A DNA stretch of 64,000 nucleotides, taken from assembly GCF_030848945.1 (NCBI RefSeq), contig NZ_JANHAX010000001.1, forward strand, positions 620,001 to 684,000, written 5' to 3'. Below the pieces are notes generated by a model. It saw only the letters and a list, made by a program, of their open reading frames with translations. It had not been told where the DNA came from and ran no database searches. Position numbers and translations under genes: made by a program. This document shows positions 34,739-42,199 of the stretch, in pieces (position 1 is the first letter of the stretch; each line of letters begins with the position of its first letter). Origin of the DNA: Marimonas arenosa. GTDB lineage: Bacteria; Pseudomonadota; Alphaproteobacteria; Rhodobacterales; Rhodobacteraceae.

Positions 34739-35661
34739 CCGAAAAGCGTTTCCTCTCCATTGGCGAATGCATGATCGAGCTGGCGCAGACCGGTCCCGAC
34801 ACCTACCGCCGCGGTTTTGCTGGCGACACGTTCAACACCGCCTGGTATGCCCGCCATCTGCTGCCCGGCGACTGGCATGTCGGCTACTTCTCGGCTGTCG
34901 GGGAAGACGCGGTGTCGGATGAGATGGGCGCCTTCATCACCGCCGCCGGGATCGAGACCGACGCATTGCGACGCGTGCCTGACCGCACCGTCGGCCTCTA
35001 CATGATCTCGGTCGAGGCCGGCGAACGCAGCTTCTCCTACTGGCGCAGCCAGTCCGCCGCCCGGCTGCTGGCCGAGGATGAAGCCTGGCTCAGTTCCCAC
35101 ATCGCCCGGGCCTCGGCCCTTCACTTCTCGGGCATCACCCTGGCCATCCTGCCGCCCGAGCACCGCGACCGCCTCTGCGCCGCGCTGACCGCTGCCCGTG
35201 ACCGCGGCGCGATGGTCAGCTTCGACACCAACCTTCGCCCCCGGCTGTGGGAAAGCAGCGATGCGATGAAAGCGGGCCTGATGCAGGGCGCCGCAGCCGC
35301 GAACCTCGTCCTGCCAAGTTTCGACGAGGAAGCCGGGTTGTTCGGCGACGCGACGCCCCAAGCCACGACAGAGCGCTATCTCTCAGGTGGTGCAACCACG
35401 GTCGTGGTCAAGAACGGCGCCGCGCCAATCACCCTAACCTCGCCTGAAACCGGGTTGTTCACCCTGTCCCCCACACCGGTCCGCGACGTCGTCGACAGCA
35501 CTGCCGCGGGTGACAGCTTCGCGGCGGCGCTCGTTGCGGGCCTTGTCACCGGCGCGCCTCTGCGCGAGGCTGCCGGTGCCGCGATGCGGCTGGCCGCCCG
35601 TGTCATCCGCCACCCCGGGGCGCTTGTTCCGGGCATCTTCACCACAGGAGACCTGCAATGA
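34735..35661 (+). CDS. kdgK: 2-keto-3-deoxygluconate kinase (PfkB family)
   Basis: A 308-residue ribokinase-family sugar kinase from the GTG at 34735, overlapping the lactonase stop (GTGA). It begins with LSIGECMIEL, has the FAGDTFNTAWYAR substrate segment characteristic of KDG kinases, FDTNLRPRLW in the centre, and the catalytic DSTAAGDSFAAA near residue 250. It phosphorylates 2-keto-3-deoxygluconate, the shared intermediate of hexonate and hexuronate breakdown. Aldolase cleavage would follow; no KDPG aldolase is seen in this window. Confidence 0.88.
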   Translation: MTEKRFLSIGECMIELAQTGPDTYRRGFAGDTFNTAWYARHLLPGDWHVGYFSAVGEDAVSDEMGAFITAAGIETDALRRVPDRTVGLYMISVEAGERSFSYWRSQSAARLLAEDEAWLSSHIARASALHFSGITLAILPPEHRDRLCAALTAARDRGAMVSFDTNLRPRLWESSDAMKAGLMQGAAAANLVLPSFDEEAGLFGDATPQATTERYLSGGATTVVVKNGAAPITLTSPETGLFTLSPTPVRDVVDSTAAGDSFAAALVAGLVTGAPLREAAGAAMRLAARVIRHPGALVPGIFTTGDLQ

Positions 35662-36626
35662 ATGTTCTCATCATCGGCGGCGGCGGTGTCGTCGGGCAGA
35701 AACTGGCCGGATTGTTGGCCCGGACCGGCTCGCTCAGGGGACAACCCATCGGCCACCTCACCCTGGCCGATCTCAACGACCCTGCGCCGGTCGCAGACGC
35801 CCCGTTCCCGGTAACCTGCACCCGCTGTGACATCGCCGACCCGGTGTCGGTCGCCACCTGCGTGACAGAAGAGGTTCAGGTCATCTATCTTCTCGCCGCC
35901 ATCGTCTCGGCCCATGCCGAAGAGGATTTCGACGCCGGCATGCGGATCAACCTGATGGGCAGCTTGAACGTCCTCGAACGGGCCCGCGCGCTAGGTACCA
36001 AACCCGTCGTCGTTTTCACCTCCTCGATCGCCGTCTACGGCGGCGAGGTGCCCGACCCGATCCTGGACCATACCTATCTCAATCCGCAGACATCCTACGG
36101 CACGCAAAAGGCGATCGGTGAACTCCTGATCAATGACTATTCCCGGAAAGGCTTCATCGACGGCCGTGGCTTCCGCCTGCCGACGATCTCGGTCCGACCT
36201 GGCAAGCCCAACCGTGCGGCATCGAGCTTCATGTCATCGATCCTGCGCGAACCGCTAAACGGTCAAGAGGCGATTTGCCCGGTGGACGAAGATTTCCCCC
36301 ACTATTACCTCTCGCCCCGAAAATGCGTGGAAAACCTGATGAAGGGCGCCGAAATTCCAGCGGAAGAACTGGGACAGAACCGCTGCATGATGATGCCGGG
36401 AAGGATGTGGACGATCCGCCAGGTGATCGATGCGATGACCGCCGTCGCCGGGCCGGAACCGGCGAAGCTGATCCGCTGGGAGGCGCAGCCTGAGATCCAG
36501 CGCATCGTCAAGGGCTGGCGCTTCGACCTGCGGCCCGAGAAATCGCTGAAACTAGGACTAACCGCAGACGCTAGCTTCGAGGACAACATCCGCTACTACC
36601 TCGAAGATGACAAACCGGTAGGCTGA
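35658..36626 (+). CDS. denD: D-erythronate dehydrogenase (DenD-like), NAD epimerase/dehydratase fold
   Basis: A 322-residue extended-SDR protein coupled to kdgK by ATGA. The cofactor site is IIGGGGVVGQKLA, the catalytic Tyr/Lys lies in TSYGTQKAIGELL, and the block RLPTISVRPGKPNRAASSF is characteristic of D-erythronate dehydrogenase (DenD). DenD oxidises the C2 hydroxyl of a four-carbon acid. Downstream Den or Otn genes are not present, so it could act on another sugar acid. It is the last gene of the idnD-to-denD unit and is convergent with the HpcH aldolase gene 71 bases away. Confidence 0.85.
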   Translation: MNVLIIGGGGVVGQKLAGLLARTGSLRGQPIGHLTLADLNDPAPVADAPFPVTCTRCDIADPVSVATCVTEEVQVIYLLAAIVSAHAEEDFDAGMRINLMGSLNVLERARALGTKPVVVFTSSIAVYGGEVPDPILDHTYLNPQTSYGTQKAIGELLINDYSRKGFIDGRGFRLPTISVRPGKPNRAASSFMSSILREPLNGQEAICPVDEDFPHYYLSPRKCVENLMKGAEIPAEELGQNRCMMMPGRMWTIRQVIDAMTAVAGPEPAKLIRWEAQPEIQRIVKGWRFDLRPEKSLKLGLTADASFEDNIRYYLEDDKPVG

Positions 36627-36697
36627 GTCGGGTGAACTCCTCTTTCATCGGGACGGGCTATCGAAGAAAGTCGGAACGGCCGCCCGCCCGGTCCACC

Positions 36698-37471
36698 TCA
36701 ACTTTTCCAGCCCTTGCAGATGTCCAGACGATGCAAAGCGCTGCGCCGGAGTAGCCCCATGTCGACATCGACGGCCGTAAAGACACAACCGGCCTCGACG
36801 ACCTTTTCCAGCAGGTCCTGATTGGGCGACAGGAAACCCGCCGGCTTGCCGGCCGCCCGGATGCGGCGCATGCAGGACAGGATCGCCTCCTGCACCTCGG
36901 GGTGAAAAATGTCGCCCGGATGGCCGAGGCTTGCGGCCAGGTCGGCCGGCCCGATGAAGATTCCGTCGATCCCGGGCACCGCAGCGATCTCTTCCAGCCG
37001 GTCCATCGCCGCCCGGGTTTCGACCTGTACGATCAGACAGATCTCGTCGCGTGCCCTGGCAAAATAATCCGGCACGGCGCCAAAGCGGCTCGACCGCGAC
37101 CCGGTACTGACCCCGCGGATGCCCTCCGGTGGATAGGTGACCGATGCGGCCGCCAGTTGCGCCTCCTCCACCGTCTGTACGTAGGGCACCAGGATGTTCT
37201 GCGCGCCCACATCGAGAAGCCGCTTGATTTCGGCGACGTCGAGGCTGCTCGGCCGCACCATCGCCGCGGTCGGACTGCCGTTCAACGCCTGCAGCTTGAC
37301 CAGCACATCGGATTCGGAATTCGGCGAATGTTCGCAATCGATCAGGATCCAGTCAAACCCGCAGTCTCCCAGCATCTCGGTCACCGCGCTGTCGCGAATG
37401 GCGTGCCAGATCCCGATCTGCTGTCGCCCCGCCGCAATGGCGCGCTTGAAGGCGTTGGTTTTCATGTCCAT
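36698..37471 (-). CDS. HpcH/HpaI family aldolase
   Basis: A 257-residue class II aldolase of the HpaI/GarL type, which splits 2-keto-3-deoxy acids into pyruvate (or pyruvate derivative) and an aldehyde with a divalent metal. Seen are GIWHAIRDS, LIDCEHSPN with the catalytic His, VPYVQTVEEA, GSRSSRFG, VQVETRAAMDRLEEI and FIGPADLAASLG with the metal-binding acids. The start is the ATG at 37471; the ATG at 37465 is an alternative. It lies 11 bases after the 2-hydroxyacid dehydrogenase, sharing its GntR-type operator. It could cleave 2-keto-3-deoxyglucarate-like acids. Confidence 0.87.
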   Translation of the reverse strand: MDMKTNAFKRAIAAGRQQIGIWHAIRDSAVTEMLGDCGFDWILIDCEHSPNSESDVLVKLQALNGSPTAAMVRPSSLDVAEIKRLLDVGAQNILVPYVQTVEEAQLAAASVTYPPEGIRGVSTGSRSSRFGAVPDYFARARDEICLIVQVETRAAMDRLEEIAAVPGIDGIFIGPADLAASLGHPGDIFHPEVQEAILSCMRRIRAAGKPAGFLSPNQDLLEKVVEAGCVFTAVDVDMGLLRRSALHRLDICKGWKS

Positions 37472-37482
37472 GGCACATACCC

Positions 37483-38421
37483 TCAGTTCACTGGCGTGAT
37501 CAGCGCCCGGCCATCGTGAAAGGCCGCGACGTTGTCGCGCTGCAGCTGGCCCATTGCAGCCCGCGTTTCGACCGTGCCCGACCCCTGATGCGGCTGGATC
37601 ACCACATTTTCCAGCGCATAGAAGCGCGGATCGATATTCGGTTCGTTCAGAAAGACGTCGAGTCCGGCCCCCGCGATCCGGCCGTCTTCCAGCGCGTCGA
37701 GCAACGCCGGTTCATCCACGGTGGAACCGCGCGATATATTAACGAGAATGCCGCGGGGGCCGAGCGCGTCGATGACCTTTCTTGAGACGAATTTCTCGGT
37801 TTCGGCCCCGCCAACCAGGGCCACGATCAGGTAATCGGCCACCGCCGCCAGTGAGACCGGATCGGCATGCCAGGTCCAGCCCGGCGTGTCCTTTTCGGCG
37901 CGGGCGAAATAGTGGATCTCCATCTTGAACGCGGCCAGCCGATCGGCGATCTCGCGGCCGATCCGGCCGAGGCCAACGATCCCTGCCCGGCCGCCCGAGA
38001 TCTTGCGGTTGAGCCGGTATGGCCCCGTCTGCGCCCAACTGCCAGAGCGGGCCCAGGCCGACGCCTGCTCCATTTCTCGACCCACCATGATCAGCATGGC
38101 CACCGCCAGATCAGCGACATCGTCATTCAGCACGCCCGGGGTATTGGTCACTTTCAAACCGCGGGCATCCGCCGCCGCGACATCGATGGCGTCGTAGCCG
38201 ACCCCGTAATTCGCGATCAGACCAAGGTTGGGCAGCAGGTCCATCTCGGCTCCGCCGAAGGCGGCATGTCCCATGAAGGCCGCCGCCGTGACCTCTGCCC
38301 GGCGCGCTGCTTCAAGTCCGGAAATCTCGGCCGGGCTGGACAGGAACACCGGATCGAATGACGTCTGCAGCGCGGCGCGATCAGCCTCGCCGTAAGGCCC
38401 TATCGCCAGCGTTTTCGTCAT
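37483..38421 (-). CDS. D-2-hydroxyacid dehydrogenase family protein
   Basis: A 312-residue D-isomer-specific 2-hydroxyacid dehydrogenase. The NAD site is GIVGLGRIGREIADRL, the substrate Arg is in VNISRGSTVDE, the Glu in DVFLNEPN and the catalytic His in QPHQGSGT. The NYGVGYDAIDVAAA block is typical of GhrB/hydroxypyruvate and glyoxylate reductases. The ATG at 38421 is preceded by GGGGGAGGAGACGATC, and a GntR-type operator lies 23 bases from the start codon. With the downstream aldolase it could reduce the 2-oxo or tartronate-semialdehyde-type product. Confidence 0.88.
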   Translation of the reverse strand: MTKTLAIGPYGEADRAALQTSFDPVFLSSPAEISGLEAARRAEVTAAAFMGHAAFGGAEMDLLPNLGLIANYGVGYDAIDVAAADARGLKVTNTPGVLNDDVADLAVAMLIMVGREMEQASAWARSGSWAQTGPYRLNRKISGGRAGIVGLGRIGREIADRLAAFKMEIHYFARAEKDTPGWTWHADPVSLAAVADYLIVALVGGAETEKFVSRKVIDALGPRGILVNISRGSTVDEPALLDALEDGRIAGAGLDVFLNEPNIDPRFYALENVVIQPHQGSGTVETRAAMGQLQRDNVAAFHDGRALITPVN

Positions 38422-38443
38422 GATCGTCTCCTCCCCCGCGACA

Positions 38444-38457
38444 AATGGTATACCATT
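38444..38457. promoter_or_regulatory. GntR-type operator, AATGGTATACCATT
   Basis: A perfect 14-base palindrome 23 bases before the ATG of the 2-hydroxyacid dehydrogenase (minus strand), close to the ribosome site. Binding here would block transcription near its start. It is the fifth copy of the TGGTATACCA core. The 227 bases from here to the TRAP permease stop show nothing else. Confidence 0.75.
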
Positions 38458-38684
38458 CCGCACGATGCTTTGGCGGGCTGCCCCTGTCAACCGGATCCCC
38501 GACACCCCGCGCCCACGCAGACCGGCACGACCGGGCGCGCGGTCGGGCTCAATCTCGGTGTCCGAAAAACTCCGGGCGCCGCGTTGGCTCAACGCTGTTC
38601 CTGAGGCACGAACGGTTTACGGGAAAGAAGAGTGTTGCGCGGCGCGGGTGATCGCGAAACAGAAAAGCAACCGGACGTCCGACC

Positions 38685-41009
38685 TCAAGCCGGTTGGGCA
38701 ACACCCGATCGCCGATGGAAAGCAATCACCGCGACCGTCGCCACAATCGCGGCGCCGAACACATAAGGCGAATTGATCAACACGAGCACGGCCAGGACAA
38801 GCCGTAAAATGGCCTCGCCACGACTCATGTTCCGCGTTTCGAACCTGGCCAGTACGCTCGCCAGCAGATAGAGAGCCAGCACGACCCGCGCGAAGACCGC
38901 CAGCAGATGCAATGGGTGAACCTTGCCGTCGAGCCCGTCGAGATAGCGCCCACCGCCGGCAATCGGGTTGAGTTGGGCCTGCTCGATCAAAAGAAGCTCG
39001 GGGTAGAATGCAAAGATAAAGGGGATCACGAACATCACGACCCCGGCACGCACCGCGGCGAATCCGGTCTTCATCGGGTCGGACTTGGTGATCGACGCGG
39101 CGGCGAAAGCGGCAATCGCCACCGGCGGGGTGATCGCCGACGCCACGGCGAAATAGAAGACGAACATATGCGCGGTGAAGGTGGCAATCCCAAGCCCGAC
39201 CAGCATCGGCCCCATCAGAAGTGCCACGTTGATATAAGCCGGGACGGTCGGCATGCCCATGCCCAGAATGATTGCCATCAGCATCGTCGCCAAGAGCGCT
39301 AGCATCAGGAAGACCGGATTATCCCCGATTGCCACACCGGAGCCACGCAACCAGCCGATGATATCCACCGCGATGTAGTTGGAAAGACCGGTGAAGTTGA
39401 GGCAGAAGTCAATCACCGACACCGCCAGGAACATCAGGTAGAGCCGGCTGACCAGCAGCCCGGCATCCGCCAGCGCCACGACAATCCGGCTTGGCTGGCG
39501 GCGGATGTCGCGGTCGAGGAAAAACAGTCCGATCAGAAGCGCCGTCGCCCACCACCCGGCCGAGCCGGCGTCACCGGCCGAGTTCTGTATCAGCTCAAGC
39601 AGCCAGGGCAGGTTCTCGGCCCGGCAACCCGCATCGGTAAAGATCCGCGTCACGCCCCAGAGTTCGGCCAACGGGCCGCAGCCGACGGCTTCCTTCGGGG
39701 TCAGCAACAACACCAGGATAAGCAGGATCGGGGCGAAGATCATCAGCAGGTGCAGCCGATCTTCACCGGTGAGCCGCATGTCCTCGGTCACCTCGCCCAC
39801 CGCTTCGATCCCCTGCTTGCGCGCCTGGAACACAACCGTCAGGAACAGGCAGCCGAAATAGGCCAGCGCAGGCAACGTGGCGGCAACGATCACCTCGCGA
39901 TACGGCACCACCGTCATCGCCGCCAGCACGAAGGCCGCAACGCCCATCACCGGCGGCATGATCTGCCCGCCCGAACTGGCCGCAGCCTCGATCCCACCGG
40001 CGAAAGTGCGGCTGAAGCCGCGTTTCAGCATCATCGGAATGGTCAACACCCCGGTCGACAGCACGTTGACCACCGGTCCGCCCGAAATGGTGCCGAACAT
40101 CGCCGAGCTGACAATCGCGGCATGCGCCGGTCCGCCGCGCAGGCGACGCGTCCACAAGAAAGCCACCTTGATCAAGGCCCGGCCGCCGGCTGAAACCCCG
40201 AACAGCGCGCCCAGCACAATATAGGGAAAGACGGTGTTCATCAGGATACCCATGAAGCGTCCCAGCAGTCCCTGGGCATTGTTGACCAGGATGTCCTGCA
40301 TATTCGGACGGCCATCGATCAGCTGACGCGGTTCCCCGCCCAGCTTGGTGACCAGATACTTGTTCATGTCGTCGGCGCCGAAGGCATACCAGATCAACAC
40401 GGTCACGAGCGTATAGGCCGCGATCAGAATAGCCACGGCGACCAGTGGAAACCCCCAGACCCGCACATTGTAGGTCAGGAAAACCGCAACCGCGAAGGCC
40501 ACCAGCGCGAATATCCACAGGCCCAGGGTGTTGATACAGGACGGGTCATCCACGGTCGTCGGTGGCGGCAGCCCCATGGATTCGCTGAATTCGATCTCTT
40601 CCTGAAGCGCCTTTGCGATCAGTTCCGCCCGTTCGCCGGTGAACTGGTCGATCAGGCAAACGCTGTCAATCTCGATCAGATAACCCAGCGCGAGCGCTGC
40701 AGCCATAACCACCAGCGCGATGTCCATGACGAGCCCCAGGGCGTGTTTCATCCGGCCGCGGTCGCGATAGAGTTTCGCCATCGACTGGTCGAGTGCCACG
40801 GCGCACATCATGATGAAGAACGACAGCGGCGCGAGGTATTCGTAACTGAACCGGCGGATCGCAACGCCATCCCCGAACAAGCGTTCAACGGTTTCGTCGA
40901 GTCCCGGGATCGACGGCATGGTGTTCAACAATCCGATGACGACCAGCACAAACCCGAGGACAAGCGAAAATCGGGTCAGAACGCCGGTTTGCCGGGGACT
41001 TTCGGTCAT
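38685..41009 (-). CDS. TRAP transporter fused permease (DctQM fusion, TAXI type)
   Basis: A 774-residue membrane protein with an N-terminal DctQ-like part (about residues 1-245) fused to a DctM-like domain. The signature SGGPVVNVLSTGVLTIPMM, then FAGGIEAAASSGGQIMPPVM, and GMGMPTVPAYINVALLMGP are typical of TAXI-TRAP fused permeases. It works with the TAXI receptor encoded just upstream. The ATG at 41009 has GAGTGAGAAAAG before it. An acidic periplasmic-looking stretch around residues 130-155 precedes the family core. It is the last gene of the LysR-sulfatase-TAXI-permease cluster. Confidence 0.9.
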   Translation of the reverse strand: MTESPRQTGVLTRFSLVLGFVLVVIGLLNTMPSIPGLDETVERLFGDGVAIRRFSYEYLAPLSFFIMMCAVALDQSMAKLYRDRGRMKHALGLVMDIALVVMAAALALGYLIEIDSVCLIDQFTGERAELIAKALQEEIEFSESMGLPPPTTVDDPSCINTLGLWIFALVAFAVAVFLTYNVRVWGFPLVAVAILIAAYTLVTVLIWYAFGADDMNKYLVTKLGGEPRQLIDGRPNMQDILVNNAQGLLGRFMGILMNTVFPYIVLGALFGVSAGGRALIKVAFLWTRRLRGGPAHAAIVSSAMFGTISGGPVVNVLSTGVLTIPMMLKRGFSRTFAGGIEAAASSGGQIMPPVMGVAAFVLAAMTVVPYREVIVAATLPALAYFGCLFLTVVFQARKQGIEAVGEVTEDMRLTGEDRLHLLMIFAPILLILVLLLTPKEAVGCGPLAELWGVTRIFTDAGCRAENLPWLLELIQNSAGDAGSAGWWATALLIGLFFLDRDIRRQPSRIVVALADAGLLVSRLYLMFLAVSVIDFCLNFTGLSNYIAVDIIGWLRGSGVAIGDNPVFLMLALLATMLMAIILGMGMPTVPAYINVALLMGPMLVGLGIATFTAHMFVFYFAVASAITPPVAIAAFAAASITKSDPMKTGFAAVRAGVVMFVIPFIFAFYPELLLIEQAQLNPIAGGGRYLDGLDGKVHPLHLLAVFARVVLALYLLASVLARFETRNMSRGEAILRLVLAVLVLINSPYVFGAAIVATVAVIAFHRRSGVAQPA

Positions 41010-41049
41010 CTTTTCTCACTCTGCGCGGACACCGGGTGAATAGGGAACG

Positions 41050-41083
41050 GCGCCGGGCAAACGTTGGTGCGGATGCCCGGCGC
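41050..41083. promoter_or_regulatory. stem-loop between TAXI receptor and permease genes
   Basis: Ten-base arms GCGCCGGGCA (41050-41059) and TGCCCGGCGC (41074-41083) with a 14-base loop, starting eight bases after the receptor stop. No T-run follows on the minus strand. The position matches the stem-loop after dctP (6150-6173). It probably stabilises receptor mRNA or reduces read-through into the permease gene. Confidence 0.7.
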
Positions 41084-41090
41084 TCGGCGA

Positions 41091-42146
41091 TCAGTCCTTG
41101 GCGCAGTCCGGCACGGTATAGCCTGCTTCTTCCCAGGCGGTGACAGCACCGGGGTGGTATTTAACCGGGTTCGCGCCACAGAAACCGGATTTCGCCGGGT
41201 CGAGCTCGGCCAGTCCGACGTTTTTCATGTAGGGTGTCTTGGCCTGCAGCGCGCCGAGCGTTTTGATGTATTCGGCCACGAGCGCCTTGGCGGTGTCAAA
41301 AGGCATATCCTTGTGCACCACGTCGGTGAAAGCGGTGCCCATGCCGCGGAAAGTCGCGTCTTCTGACACAAGCCGGATTCCCTTGCCGTCTTCATAGCCC
41401 ATATCCTCCCATTTCACGACGATAGGCACGTTGCCTGGGGCCTTGAAGATCTTTTGATAGGCCTCGCTTTCGAATACGTCTTTCGGGGTCGAAATCATGG
41501 CCACGGCGCCGGCGGCCTGCATGGTGGTCGCGCGCGCCGAAGGGAAGGTCAGCGGGAAGACGAAGGCGTCCATCGAACCGTCGACCAGCAGCGTCGGCAG
41601 TTGACCCCAGTTGGCCTGGTGGCCGGTGTAGTCTTCGCCATCCTTCAGGCCGGCGGCCAGAAAGATTGCCTGCCGCGCGTTGACCAGCGCGGCACCGCGG
41701 GGCGGACCGTTCCAGACGTTCTTGCCACTGAGGTCGTCCCAGCTGTCGATGCCTTCGCTTTCCAGTGCCAGAAGACCGTAGGCCCCGGCATTGTAGGGAT
41801 AGAGCGCGCGCAGGTTGGCGGCCAGCGCGGCACCGTCCTCGCCCAGCTTGGAATAGGGGCCGCGGCCCTTGTCCAGAAGAAAGCCCAGGATCAGTGGCAT
41901 CGCGGCGATGTCGGTGCGGCCTTCGGCGACGTTCTTGACCGAATTGGTCAGCGTCTGACCTTCCTGCACCTGCAGATTGGCGATGCCCGCGGCGCTGGCG
42001 ACCTCGGCCAGGTGCAGCACTGAGACATGCGGACTGTTGCCAGGGCTCGAGGTTTCGGCAGTCAGATTGGCCTGGGCGCTGGCGCTGCCAGCGGCAAGAG
42101 CGCCGGCAAGGCAAAGCCCGGCAAGGCCGTTGGTGAGATATTTCAT
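41091..42146 (-). CDS. TAXI family TRAP transporter solute-binding subunit
   Basis: A 351-residue periplasmic receptor. The signal peptide is MKYLTNGLAGLCLAGALAAG with a cut after ASA-QA. TAXI family features are SSPGNSPHV near the mature N-terminus, VKNVAEGRTDIAAMPL, YNAGAYGLLAL, the KNVWNGPPRGAA segment for the bound acid, and VDGSMDAFVFPL. TAXI receptors deliver organic acids to fused permeases. Encoded between a sulfatase-family enzyme and the permease; the solute may be the enzyme's substrate or product. Confidence 0.9.
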   Translation of the reverse strand: MKYLTNGLAGLCLAGALAAGSASAQANLTAETSSPGNSPHVSVLHLAEVASAAGIANLQVQEGQTLTNSVKNVAEGRTDIAAMPLILGFLLDKGRGPYSKLGEDGAALAANLRALYPYNAGAYGLLALESEGIDSWDDLSGKNVWNGPPRGAALVNARQAIFLAAGLKDGEDYTGHQANWGQLPTLLVDGSMDAFVFPLTFPSARATTMQAAGAVAMISTPKDVFESEAYQKIFKAPGNVPIVVKWEDMGYEDGKGIRLVSEDATFRGMGTAFTDVVHKDMPFDTAKALVAEYIKTLGALQAKTPYMKNVGLAELDPAKSGFCGANPVKYHPGAVTAWEEAGYTVPDCAKD

Positions 42147-42199
42147 GAATGTCCTCCCTTGGTTTCCAGTTGTCCGGGGCCCCTCCTACCCCGAATGGC

